A DNA stretch of 64,000 nt from Bacteroidota bacterium (GTDB taxonomy: Bacteria; Bacteroidota; Bacteroidia; Chitinophagales; Saprospiraceae). Below the pieces are notes generated by a model. That model was not told the DNA's origin. It made no database searches and was given only the letters and a program-made list of their open reading frames with translations. This document shows positions 7,643-17,100 of this stretch, piece after piece. The translations under genes were made by a program, and so were the position numbers. Position 1 is the stretch's first letter. The number at the start of each line of letters is the position of its first letter. Location of the stretch: assembly GCA_963169455.1 (NCBI GenBank), contig CAUJDW010000042.1:1-64000 (forward strand). Direction: 5' to 3'.

Positions 7643-9919
7643 TCAAAGGTTGAGCCAGTATGTCACCTTCAGCACCAGGGCCCTGTTTTTCGCGCGGGAA
7701 TCCTGGAAAAACTGTTCCGAGAAATAATTATCCGTGTAAACCAGGAAGATGTCGGACACGGGGCGGAAGCGCCACTGAAGACGGCTGTTGATATTGACGT
7801 TATCGGCCTGGGTATTGTACTGCAGGAAAGTACTGAAAAACAGGCTGCGCGAAAAGGACAGCTCCGCCCGGGGCCCGACCAGCCAGAAACCCGCGCTGTT
7901 GTAGGGCGCCGGCAGGTGGATATCGTTGTAGGCATAACTCACTGCGATAACCCCAAATGGCTGCCAGCGGAAATTGAAGCTCCCCTCTATCTGAAAAATA
8001 TTGCCGTTGAAATACTGCCCGGCGCGGATGCCTATGTCGTAAAAAAACTTTTTGCGAACATCGGAGTCGAAGCCGCCTCCAAGCGTATGGTAGGTATATG
8101 CCGAGCCTTCGGGCAGGGGCTGCCCCCCGCTGTTGGTGGGGTCGAAAGGGAAAAACAGGTAGGTGTACTCCTGGTTGGCAGACAGGAAAAAGCGGCTTTG
8201 CCCGGGAAATTCCAGAGACAACTGCGGGCCCAGGCTGCGGTCCGTAACCCGGAAATCGTTGGCCTTGTTCAGGGTGAATTCGGTTCCGAAGGTGAGTTCC
8301 ATCAGGATGATGCGCTCGGCCAGCCAGTTGTTTTTGGGAAAAATATTATAGGAAACCCGGGGCCCGACGGACAGGAAACCCGTTCGCGGAACAAAGCCCA
8401 TATCGGCCCGGTGGTTTTCCCCGATGTACTGGGAGGGCAGAAAAATCGTCCAGTGGCGGGTGTACCGTCCCAGGAAGATGGCGGCCGCCTGGGCGTCTCT
8501 GTTGTCTCCGTTGGAAAAGGAGCGGTGGTAGAACATTTCCGCCTCCCATTTATTGTCTTTGGAAAAGAGGTTGTATTCGATGCCCGCCACGCGGTTGTAA
8601 GCCGTGGGGTCAAGCCGGAAACCTCCTTCCGGCTTTTCCAGAAAATTTTCCTTGTTGACGAAAACGGCGCCGACATAAGAGCGGTCGAAGACTTTGCGCT
8701 GGAGCACGCCCACGGAGTAGTTGGCAGGCCCCAGGCCTATGTCCTCCATTTTTGCCGTCTGCATGTTGAGCAGCCCGATGCGCCAGTTGTTGTCGAGCTT
8801 TCCGCTCAGGCGGGCGCCGGCGAGGATGGGCACGTTCAGGCTGCGCTCAACTTCCACCACCTGCCCGTCCGTCGTGGTGCGCCTGACGATGCCCCGCGCC
8901 AGGCCGATGCGCCGGCTGAAGAAGGGCCTGCTGTCGGGAAAACCGAAACGGCTGAACAAGTCTTCATTCTCCAGAAAAAACTGCCGCCGTTCGGGGAAAA
9001 AAAGCTCGAAACGGCTCAGGTTGGTCAGTTGCCGGTCGACTTCCACCTGTGAAAAATCGGGGTTGATGGTAAGGTCCAGGTTCAGGGAAGGCGTAATGGA
9101 AATCTTGGCGTCGGCGCCAGCGTTGAATTTCTGTTCGCCGGGCAGCCTGAACTCGAAATCCCGCTCGGTGCTGCCCAATACGTATGGGATGAGGGAAATA
9201 TTGAGCCCGGGCTTCGGGGGGCGCCCCTCCCAGGCCAGCAGCCCGGTGAAGGCCAGGTCGTTGGCGTCAAACTGCCGGGGCGCCGGCGCCCAGCTCGAAC
9301 GCTCGTTTTGCCTGACCGATGTGCTCGCAAAATTGATGCGCCAGGTGTTGGCGCCGTCGGAAAGCTTGTAGCGCAGGGTCCTGAATGGAATGGCCATCTC
9401 CACAACCCAGTATTCATCGTAATTGCGCACCTCGGAGTACCATTTGTTGTCCCAGTCGGCCGTTATGTTCTTTCCGTTGTCGATAAGCCCTTCACGCTGC
9501 ACATTATAAGGGGATACCGCAAAATGAAAACCGTTCACCTTGTCTTTGAAAGGATCGATATTAACGGCGAACTCATCGCTGGAGCCATGGGGGAAATCCC
9601 GTTTTAGGGAAGTGGTGAGGTATTCCGGCCGCGGCAGGTGAACGGCCGCGCCGATGTAAATGAAATCCTCGTCATAAACCAGGCGCACCTCGGTCTGCAA
9701 GGCCGCGAAAGAGGTGTCAAAGGGAAAATTCTGAAAGAAATCGCCGGCAACCTGGGCAGTTTGCCAGCTCGCTTCATCGAGCACCCCGTCGAGGTGCATC
9801 GGGCCTTCGGCCTTTCGGATGGCGATGGTGTAAGGTTCATCTTCTGCCGGCGGCGCCTGCCCGAAGGCAGCGCTGAACAGCACGGACAGCAAAACAGTCA
9901 GGGCAATCGGAGCTTTCAT
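7643..9919 (-). CDS. DUF5916 outer-membrane protein with CBM9-like domain
   Basis: A 758-residue exported protein. The start at 9919 gives a clean signal peptide (MKAPIALTVLLSVLFSAAFGQ) and an AGGAAC ribosome-binding-like stretch; the longer open frame would translate an intergenic heptamer repeat. After the signal comes a carbohydrate-binding family 9-like domain (~30-230, GPMHLDGVLDEASW), then the long C-terminal DUF5916 region, which has alternating amphipathic strands typical of an outer-membrane barrel. In this family FFPERRQFFLEN is a conserved segment and is present. Members are common in Bacteroidota; their substrate is unknown. It stands alone. Confidence 0.88.
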   Translation of the reverse strand: MKAPIALTVLLSVLFSAAFGQAPPAEDEPYTIAIRKAEGPMHLDGVLDEASWQTAQVAGDFFQNFPFDTSFAALQTEVRLVYDEDFIYIGAAVHLPRPEYLTTSLKRDFPHGSSDEFAVNIDPFKDKVNGFHFAVSPYNVQREGLIDNGKNITADWDNKWYSEVRNYDEYWVVEMAIPFRTLRYKLSDGANTWRINFASTSVRQNERSSWAPAPRQFDANDLAFTGLLAWEGRPPKPGLNISLIPYVLGSTERDFEFRLPGEQKFNAGADAKISITPSLNLDLTINPDFSQVEVDRQLTNLSRFELFFPERRQFFLENEDLFSRFGFPDSRPFFSRRIGLARGIVRRTTTDGQVVEVERSLNVPILAGARLSGKLDNNWRIGLLNMQTAKMEDIGLGPANYSVGVLQRKVFDRSYVGAVFVNKENFLEKPEGGFRLDPTAYNRVAGIEYNLFSKDNKWEAEMFYHRSFSNGDNRDAQAAAIFLGRYTRHWTIFLPSQYIGENHRADMGFVPRTGFLSVGPRVSYNIFPKNNWLAERIILMELTFGTEFTLNKANDFRVTDRSLGPQLSLEFPGQSRFFLSANQEYTYLFFPFDPTNSGGQPLPEGSAYTYHTLGGGFDSDVRKKFFYDIGIRAGQYFNGNIFQIEGSFNFRWQPFGVIAVSYAYNDIHLPAPYNSAGFWLVGPRAELSFSRSLFFSTFLQYNTQADNVNINSRLQWRFRPVSDIFLVYTDNYFSEQFFQDSRAKNRALVLKVTYWLNL

Positions 9920-9993
9920 AGTCGTTCCTGCAATCAAAAGCCCGAAGATAAGGAATTTATTCATCCATGGACACCTGGGAAAGTGCTCTGGAT

Positions 9994-10126
9994 TTCCGAC
10001 TTCCGACTTCCCACTTCCGATTTCCGACTTCCGACTTCCGACATCCCACTTCCCACTTCCCACTTCCCACTTCCGACTTCCGACTTCCCACTTCCCACTT
10101 CCGACTTCCCACTTCCCACTTCCCAC
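9994..10126. repeat. 7-bp tandem array (TTCCSAC), 19 copies
   Basis: Nineteen contiguous heptamers, mostly TTCCGAC or TTCCCAC with two variants, fill the DNA between the GNAT gene stop (10128, minus strand) and the DUF5916 gene. The array begins one base after the GNAT stop codon. It is free of stop codons in most frames on both strands, which creates spurious N-terminal extensions. Confidence 0.95.
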
Positions 10127-10127
10127 T

Positions 10128-10685
10128 TCAACCCCGAAACGCCCAGCCTACGATAACCCACTCCTCCCCTTCCGGGCCGGTATAAGTATGCAGGGTTTCA
10201 AAGCCAAGTTTCTCATGCGCCTTCACCGAGCGGGTATTCCGGGTGGCGATTTCGGTGACAACGAGGTCAAAATGGCCCGAGAGGCGTTCCTTCAGGTCAC
10301 GGTAAAGCCCCTCGAACACCCCCTGCCCCCGAAAGGGCTTGCCCACACACACCTGCCCCATGACGAAGTAATGCCATTCCCGGAGCGCTTTGCCCTGCCA
10401 GGGCACACCATCGAGCAGCTCGAACATGGGGAAAAGGATGGGGATGCGGTGGCGAAAGCGCGTTTCCATCACCAGCGCGTATCCGGCCAGTTCTTCGCCC
10501 ATCCAGGCGCAGCTATGGCCATAAGGGGTGTTCATTTCCCGCAATAATTCCAGCTTATGGCCGACCGTAACGAAGCCCTGCTCACGGGCCTCTTCGGCAG
10601 TAACGGAGCGCGGCAGGTTGGCTTTTTGCAGTTTCAAAACCTGCCGGAGCATTTCATCAGTGGTGGGCGGGCCGAAAGTGAACAT
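10128..10685 (-). CDS. GNAT family N-acetyltransferase
   Basis: A 185-residue protein with the acetyl-CoA-binding motif of GNAT enzymes: FVMGQVCVGKPFRGQGVFEGLY, with R119-G120-Q121-G122 as the R/Q-x-x-G-x-G/A loop, followed by IATRNTRSVKAHEKLGFE, the usual late Asn and aromatic strand. The acceptor substrate cannot be inferred. Two palindromic operator-like sites lie 27-59 bp before its start. The heptamer array follows its stop directly. Confidence 0.82.
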   Translation of the reverse strand: MFTFGPPTTDEMLRQVLKLQKANLPRSVTAEEAREQGFVTVGHKLELLREMNTPYGHSCAWMGEELAGYALVMETRFRHRIPILFPMFELLDGVPWQGKALREWHYFVMGQVCVGKPFRGQGVFEGLYRDLKERLSGHFDLVVTEIATRNTRSVKAHEKLGFETLHTYTGPEGEEWVIVGWAFRG

Positions 10686-10711
10686 GGCGGTGTGGTGTTT
10701 TATCTGGCCTA

Positions 10712-10744
10712 AAGTTTACTAAACTTTCCAAGTTTAGTAAACTT
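10712..10744. promoter_or_regulatory. Two tandem palindromic operator-like sites
   Basis: AAGTTTACTAAACTT (10712-10726) and AAGTTTAGTAAACTT (10730-10744) are each 7-1-7 palindromes and are also reverse complements of one another, so they can form one 15-bp stem with a TCC loop. Their centres are 18 bp apart. They sit between the divergent GNAT (start 10685) and DoxX (start 10860) genes, closer to GNAT. A dimeric repressor site is the simplest reading; the alternative is an RNA hairpin. Confidence 0.6.
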
Positions 10745-10859
10745 AAAACTCCGAAGTGGTGCTACGGAAACTGCCTAATATCAGCCTTTCCCAATGACAA
10801 TGCTCATTGGCGGGCCGTGAAAAAGCCTGTAATATTCGCCCTGATCAAAACAATGCGTT

Positions 10860-11426
10860 ATGAAAAATACCGCCTCTGAGCTGCGATACACGCCCTCGCA
10901 GTTGAATTTACTGGTGCTGCTGCGCATGGCCATCGGCTGGCACTTCCTCTATGAGGGTGTGGTCAAGCTGTGGAACCCCGGCTGGTCGGCCGGCAGCTTT
11001 CTAGTTGATTCCAAGGGCCTGTTCGCCGGCCTGTTCCAGGCCATGGCTGCCAACCCTTCCGTGCTTGAAGCAGTCGATTTCCTCAATGTCTGGGGGCTCA
11101 TCCTGGTTGGCCTGGGCCTGATGCTGGGCGCGCTAACCCGCTGGGCGGCCATCGGCGGCATGGTGCTGCTGGGGTTTTACTACCTGTCGCACCCGGCGCT
11201 GATCGGCGTTCAGTATGCCATGCCCACCGAAGGCAGCTATCTGCTGGTCAATAAAAACCTGATCGAGCTGTTTGCCCTGGCCGTCCTCTATGTTTTCCCG
11301 ACGGGGCACATCCTCGGGCTGGACCGCCTGCTGAACATCTGGTTCGGCAAGGCTGCCGCAGCAGAAACCCCGGCAGAGCAGGCCCCGGCTGAAAACCGGA
11401 GCCAGAAAGCCAGCATTCCCTCCTGA
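10860..11426 (+). CDS. DoxX family membrane protein
   Basis: A 188-residue inner-membrane protein with four hydrophobic segments (~17-37, 72-90, 95-115, 128-148) and the DoxX-type pattern LRMAIGWHFLYEGVVKLWNP. The C-terminal tail is Ala/Glu/Pro-rich and soluble. It is followed after 18 bp by an exported Gfo/Idh/MocA oxidoreductase, so the two probably form one transcript. DoxX proteins are often associated with oxidoreductases as membrane quinone- or thiol-linked subunits; the role here is inferred from that pairing. Confidence 0.83.
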   Translation: MKNTASELRYTPSQLNLLVLLRMAIGWHFLYEGVVKLWNPGWSAGSFLVDSKGLFAGLFQAMAANPSVLEAVDFLNVWGLILVGLGLMLGALTRWAAIGGMVLLGFYYLSHPALIGVQYAMPTEGSYLLVNKNLIELFALAVLYVFPTGHILGLDRLLNIWFGKAAAAETPAEQAPAENRSQKASIPS

Positions 11427-11444
11427 ACCATTAAAGCGTGAAAC

Positions 11445-13046
11445 ATGGAACACAAACAGGACAATAAAGGCATAGGCCGCAGGGATATTCTGAAAGGCCT
11501 GGCCGCTTTGCCGGTACTGGGCGCCTTCCTCGCCAGCGCCGGTTTTAAAAGCGCTTATGACAAGCGCATCCGCAACAGCATACTCGAAGAACTGAACATC
11601 AAGGCCGCCACGCCGCCGCCCACCGGCCCCATGGCGGGCCCTCCCGTCAATATCGGGCTCATCGGTTTTGGCATCCGCGGCGAACAACTGGCCCGCGCGC
11701 TGGGCTTTGCTACGCCACAATGGATCGAAAAGATCAAAACCGACACCCTCGCTCCCCCGCATGACACCCGCCTTCAGGATTATTTCGAGCAGGAAAACCT
11801 CAATGTCCGTATCGCCGGCATCTGCGATGTCTTTGATACCAACCGGGAAACCGGCATCGTGGCCAGCGAACGCAACGGCCACAAGGCCAAAGGCTATCGC
11901 GACTACCGCGAAATGCTGGATTCTCCCGATATCGACGCCGTCGTGATCGCCACCCCCGACCACTGGCACGCACCCATGGCCATCGACGCCCTGGCGGCCG
12001 GCAAGCACGTTTATGTGGAAAAGTGCATGACGCACAAACTGGGTGAGACCTACGCCCTGAACGAGGCCGTGAGGAACTCCGAGGCTGTCTTCCAGGTTGG
12101 GCACCAGCACCGGCAAACCCAAAGTTTCCTGACCGCCCAGGACATCATCCGCAAAAACGTCCTGGGGCATATTGCCCTTATCCAGACGAACACCAACCGC
12201 AACGACGACATGGGCGCCTGGCAGTATGATATCCATCCGGACGCCAATCCGCGCACCGTTGACTGGGATGCTTTTCTCGGCAACGCCCCCCGCATTCCGT
12301 TCAATGCCGAACACCTTTTCCGCTGGCGCAAGTACTGGGCTTACGGCACGGGGCTGGCCGGCGACCTGCTCACCCACGACTTTGACCGCATCAACTGCCT
12401 GCTCAACATGGGCATTCCAAGCGCAGTGATGGCCTCGGGCGGCATCTACACTCACCGGGATAACCGGGAGGTGCCCGACGTCTTCCAGGTTGTTATGGAA
12501 TACCCCGACTTCTTTGTGGGCGGAAGCAAGGCTGAAGGCAAGGAAAAAGGCATGACATTTTTGTACAGCGCCTCGCTGGGCAACCAGTACGACCGCGGCA
12601 CCCTGCTGATGGGCCACGACGCCACCATGCAGTTGGGGCAGTCCCTCATGGTCTATGCCGACCCCATGTCCACCCGCTACCTGCCCATGATCGAAGAGGG
12701 CATCATCCAGCCCGATGTGCCGATCTATGCTTACGATCCAAGGGCGGAAGGCGTCGACGCCGTGACGGGCGCCACGGCTAAATACTTCGCCAACAAAGGC
12801 CTGATGTACACCTATCGCGACGGCAAACGGGTGGACGCCACCCTGCTGCACATGCGGGAATGGCTGAGCGCCATCCGCAACGGCGGCAAAGTCAGCGCAG
12901 GTATCCAGGAAGGTTTTGAGGAAGCTATTTCAGCACACATGGCCACCATTTCCTACCGCACAGGCAAACGGGTGGAATGGGATGCCGGTACGCAACGGAT
13001 CAAAGGCATTGAGGACAGCCTGCTGGAGGAAATCGGCATGGCCTGA
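11445..13046 (+). CDS. Tat-exported Gfo/Idh/MocA family oxidoreductase
   Basis: A 533-residue NAD(P)-dependent sugar-type oxidoreductase. The N-terminus has a twin-arginine signal (GRRDILKGLAALPVLGAF, R12-R13). A Rossmann glycine motif follows (GLIGFGIRG, residues 71-79) and the family's EK motif is at E192-K193 (VEKCMTHK). The C-terminal half carries the alpha/beta substrate domain (HLFRWRKYWAYGTGLAGDLLTHDFD). Tat export implies folding with bound nucleotide before transport, as in glucose-fructose oxidoreductase. It is co-directional with DoxX and probably in the same operon. Substrate unknown. Confidence 0.88.
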   Translation: MEHKQDNKGIGRRDILKGLAALPVLGAFLASAGFKSAYDKRIRNSILEELNIKAATPPPTGPMAGPPVNIGLIGFGIRGEQLARALGFATPQWIEKIKTDTLAPPHDTRLQDYFEQENLNVRIAGICDVFDTNRETGIVASERNGHKAKGYRDYREMLDSPDIDAVVIATPDHWHAPMAIDALAAGKHVYVEKCMTHKLGETYALNEAVRNSEAVFQVGHQHRQTQSFLTAQDIIRKNVLGHIALIQTNTNRNDDMGAWQYDIHPDANPRTVDWDAFLGNAPRIPFNAEHLFRWRKYWAYGTGLAGDLLTHDFDRINCLLNMGIPSAVMASGGIYTHRDNREVPDVFQVVMEYPDFFVGGSKAEGKEKGMTFLYSASLGNQYDRGTLLMGHDATMQLGQSLMVYADPMSTRYLPMIEEGIIQPDVPIYAYDPRAEGVDAVTGATAKYFANKGLMYTYRDGKRVDATLLHMREWLSAIRNGGKVSAGIQEGFEEAISAHMATISYRTGKRVEWDAGTQRIKGIEDSLLEEIGMA

Positions 13047-13067
13047 GAGAGATATTCCTGCTTTTTA

Positions 13068-13263
13068 AACCGCAGAGGCGCGGAGCAAGGGCTTTTTAGC
13101 GTAAAACCCCTGCGGCCTCATATGTTTGTAAAAGAACCGCAGAGCCGCAGAGAACGCAGAGAATAGGCACAGTGCTTTGAATAGGCTTGCTTCGCGCCAT
13201 TGCTATGCGCCCTTTATAGTTAACAAAACCGCGTTACCTCCGCGTCTCCGCGTCTTTGCGGTT
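13068..13263. repeat. Dispersed CCGCAGAG-type repeat, inverted arms (copy 1)
   Basis: AACCGCAGAGGCGCGGAG at 13068-13085 and a similar run at 13135-13161 face an inverted arm CTCCGCGTCTCCGCGTC...GCGGTT at 13238-13263. Related arms occur at 35355-35435 and 42537-42566, so this is a dispersed intergenic family. The DNA between the arms has no supported gene. Confidence 0.75.
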
Positions 13264-13348
13264 AAATACCTACCGCCAAAAGCCGGGAGTAGCTCCTGAA
13301 CAGGCTTCCCGGCGGGCTATTTCATTTTCCATAATTGGCAGGATTAAT

Positions 13349-13356
13349 TAAATTTG
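13349..13356 (+). promoter_or_regulatory. -7 element TAAATTTG of the LytTR/kinase operon
   Basis: This is an exact TAnnTTTG match. It ends 6 bp before ATG 13363 but 27 bp before ATG 13384, so it argues for the downstream start. The -33 region has only a T-run (13325-13328). Confidence 0.45.
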
Positions 13357-13383
13357 GGAGAAATGTCAAAAAAGAATAAACCC

Positions 13384-14136
13384 ATGCTGCGGGCAATCCT
13401 TGTTGAAGATGAAGACGACAGCCTCGACTACCTGGAGTGGCTGATCCGCCAGGAGGCGAAAGACGTGGAGGTCGTCGCCCGGTGCCGCAACGGCATGGAA
13501 GGCCTGGAAGCCATAACCCGCCTGCTGCCCGATGTGGTGTTTCTCGACGTGGACATGCCTTTCATGAACGGTTTCGAGATGCTGGAGGCGCTGCCCGGAA
13601 TCGACTTCAGGCTCATCTTCACCACTGCCTACGACGAATTTGCCATACGGGCCTTCAAGTTAAGCGCCGTGCATTATCTGCTCAAGCCTATACAGGCCGG
13701 AGAACTGGCGGAAGCCCTGGAGCGGGTGAGAAAAATCAGCCCGGCTGCCGGCGCACCGCCTCAGTTTTTGCTCGAACAGGCCCACGCCATTTCAAAAGGC
13801 AAGCCCGAAAAGATCGCTCTTCCCACTACCGACGGCTTTTCCCTGCTGCACATCCGGGATATCATCTATTGCCATGCAGACAGCAACTATACGGACATCA
13901 ACCTCCGGAATGAGAGCAAAGTATGCGTTTCCCGAACCCTGGGCGCGCTGGAAGACGCTCTGGATGGGCTCGGCTTTATGCGGGTTCACCATTCTTTCCT
14001 GGTCAACCTGAGGGAAATAACCCACTTCATTCGCCAGCAGGACGGGCTGCTGATCATGAGCAATGGCGACAAGGTGCGGGTTTCCCGTTCCCGGAAACAG
14101 GATTTGCTTGAATATCTGGCCCGGATCAGCGTATGA
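13384..14136 (+). CDS. LytTR family response regulator
   Basis: A 250-residue regulator with an N-terminal receiver domain (acidic pocket E8-D9-E10, phospho-acceptor D55 in VVFLDVDMPFMNG, conserved K in YLLKPI) and a C-terminal LytTR DNA-binding domain (~145-250, DSNYTDINLRN ... GFMRVHHSFLVNL). I chose ATG 13384 (MLRAILVEDE) because family members start here and a promoter element ends at 13356; ATG 13363 is possible. Its stop is one base before the start of the partner sensor kinase, so the two are co-translated. Confidence 0.9.
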   Translation: MLRAILVEDEDDSLDYLEWLIRQEAKDVEVVARCRNGMEGLEAITRLLPDVVFLDVDMPFMNGFEMLEALPGIDFRLIFTTAYDEFAIRAFKLSAVHYLLKPIQAGELAEALERVRKISPAAGAPPQFLLEQAHAISKGKPEKIALPTTDGFSLLHIRDIIYCHADSNYTDINLRNESKVCVSRTLGALEDALDGLGFMRVHHSFLVNLREITHFIRQQDGLLIMSNGDKVRVSRSRKQDLLEYLARISV

Positions 14137-14137
14137 C

Positions 14138-17100
14138 ATGAAATACGGAATACTGGCTGCTTTTATCGCCCTGCTGTCCCACCCGAACGCCATCGGGCAG
14201 TATTTGCAAATTGAGCACGTCAACACGGAGCAAGGGTTGCCGGCGGAAGAAATCCACAGCCTTTTGGCCACGCCCGACAACTACCTCTGGCTGGCCACCA
14301 GCCAGGGGCTTTACCGCTATGACGGCTACCAGTACCAGGCTATAAAACTCCCTCTCACGCCCGAAGGGCTGCCGTCCGGCCAGCTTTTCCGGATAAGGCC
14401 CAAAAGTGCGGATGAGTTATATCTGCTCTTCTCCAACCAGGGCTTCAGCATTTACAATACCCGTTGCGGGTCGTTCGAGTATTTCCAATCGGGCGCCGGA
14501 GGCCCCGGCTCCCTTCCAACCAATTTCGTTTACGACATCCTCGACGACGGCCCACAGGCCTGGCTGCTTTTCGACCGCGGCGGTTTCGGGCGTTTTGACA
14601 AGGCCAGCAAGGCTTTCAAACAGTATTTGCCTTCGAGGCTGCTCCCGCCCGCCCCCCGGGCCGATGAAACCCTGGCCATGGCCTCCGACCCCAACGACCC
14701 AAACCGGCTTTGGTTGGCCAGTGTCAGAGGGCTCATGGCTTTCGACAAGCAAAAGGAAAAACTGCGGTATTTCAAAAGCGAAACCAACTCCGGGCCGCTC
14801 CCCTCCTCCAGTTTCAGGCAACTGGTGATCGACGGGCAGGGGCTGCTTTACGCCTCTACTTTCAACGACGGGGTCTGGTGTTTTGACACCCGAAAAGGCA
14901 AATGGCTGGGCCCGCTGCCCGGCGCGGAGCAGGCGGGCCTGAGCTGCGTCAACTTCATCGGCTTCCGGCAGCCCGGCGAACTGTGGATATCAGATGAATT
15001 CCTGGGTTTGTTCAGCTATGACATCGGACAAGCGCGGATCCGCCTGCTCGTTCCTTCCCACATCCACAAAGCGCCGGTGTCCGACCCTAACTACCGGCTG
15101 CAATCCAGTATCATGAGCTTACAGCCAGGCCCCTTCGGCGCCTGGTGGGGCATACAACGCCGCAAAGGCCTGGCTGCCATCTATCCCTCCAAACAAGTTT
15201 TCCCGAGGTATCACTTCCCGGAAGAAGGGCGCTGTGCAGCCGGGCTGCCGGGTAAACCCTTCATTTATATCAACACCAACGGCCGGCTGGCCTACCGCAT
15301 GGACCTGCGAACGGGAGCGCTGTCGCCCATTCCCATAGAAGTCGTGGGCGATGACGAACTGAATTTTTCCCAGTGCCAGTGCACACCCGACGGGCGTTTC
15401 TGGTTCATCGGGCGCAATGCCGTTTACTATTACGAGGAAGGCGCCCGGGCGGCCCGCCCCCTGCTTCTTCCACAGGTACAATCCGCCCTGGATACGGCCT
15501 GGGCCGATAGCTTCCTCTGGGACAGCCGCGGGCGGCTGTGGCTGGGCACCAACCACGGCCTTTTGTTTGTCGACCCCGGGCATAACCAGAGCCGCTGGAT
15601 CACCTTTGCCGACACCATCGGCAACCACGTCAACCGCTGGCGGGGATACAAGGACCTCCTGGAGGCTCCCGGCGGGCGCATCTGGTTTGCCTCCGACCGG
15701 GGATTCGGTTTCACGGATGATGATGGCAGGACATTCACGCGCTACAATTTCCAAAGCCCGGCCTCCAATAATGCCGAATTTGCCGGCATTTACGCCCTTG
15801 CCCGCGACCACATGGGCCGCATCTGGCTGGGAAGCCGCAGCCAGGGAATAGGATACGTCCTGGATAATGCCCCCCACCCTCAGCGCATCACCATTATCAA
15901 TACCGAAAACGGCTTGCCCAGCAACCAGGCCAGGGCTCTGCAGGTGGATGCAAACGGCAGCCTCTGGGTGTTGCAGGATGCCGGGCTGAGCAGGATGGGG
16001 CCACGCGGCCTGAAACCCGTGCACTTCGGCCCGGGATACGGCAAAAGCCTTATGCGAAGCTTTTACCTCAGCGCTTTACCCGACGGGCAAATGGCCCTGG
16101 GCGCCTGGAGCGGCTTCCACCTCTTCGATCCGGCCGCCGTTGCTCCGGACACCATATTCTACCCCCTCCGCCTGCAGAATTTACGCGTATTCGACAGTTT
16201 ATACCTGGGCGAAACCAGCCTCATGTCAGGCATGCCTGTCCGGCTGAAATACCGGCAGAATTTTTTCACCATCGAATTTATGGCCACCCATTACGGCGCG
16301 CCTGGGCCCATTCAATATCAATACATGCTCGAAGGCTGGGACACCGGCTGGCGAACCGCCGGCAACAACCGCTATGCGGCCTTTTCCAATGTCCGGGAGG
16401 GAAATTACACCTTCCGCCTGCGGGCTTCCAACACCCTTGGCGAATGGCCCGAAAAGGGCCATTTGACGCTTCAACTCGGGGTGAGCCCACCCTGGTGGCG
16501 AAGCTGGTGGTTCAGGCCGCTGGCCGCTGCGGGCATTCTTGGTTTGATTTTTTCCTTCTACCGCTACCGCATCCGGCAGGTCAAAAAAGAAGAGGCGGTA
16601 AAAACCGAGTTCAACCGAAGAGTGGCGGAGCTGGAAATGGAATCGCTCCGGGCTCAGATGAACCCCCATTTCCTGTTCAACAGCCTGCAGTCGATCAAGT
16701 GGTACCTCATCCACCATTCCACCTCCGAATCGGCGGATTACCTGGATAAATTCGCCCAGCTGATCCGCAAGGTACTCCAGAATACGCGGTCCAAGCTGAT
16801 CCGCCTGTCGGAGGAGCTGGAAGCAGCCGAACTGTACCTGCAGCTGGAACAATACCGCTTTAAAAAGCGCTTTGATTTTTCCATAGAAGTGGAACCCGGG
16901 CTGCCTGCCGATTTTGTCCGGGTGCCTCCCCTGCTTTTCCAGCCTTTCCTCGAAAACGCCATCTGGCACGGGCTGATGCAAAAGGAAGATGGGCAGGGCC
17001 ACCTCCACATCCGGGTCGAAAAGGAAGGGCAGGGCCTGCGCATCCTCATCAGAGATAACGGCATTGGCCGCGAAAAAGCAAAATCGCTCAACAGCCGCTC

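Noticed and set aside
7916..9052. 378-codon plus-strand frame
   Set aside because: Antisense shadow of the DUF5916 gene.
9920..10126. N-terminal extension of the DUF5916 gene (and several opposite-strand frames)
   Set aside because: They translate the heptamer array; the true N-terminus is the signal peptide at 9919.
11133..12851. 572-codon minus-strand frame
   Set aside because: Antisense of the Gfo/Idh/MocA and DoxX genes; typical high-GC shadow frame without motifs.
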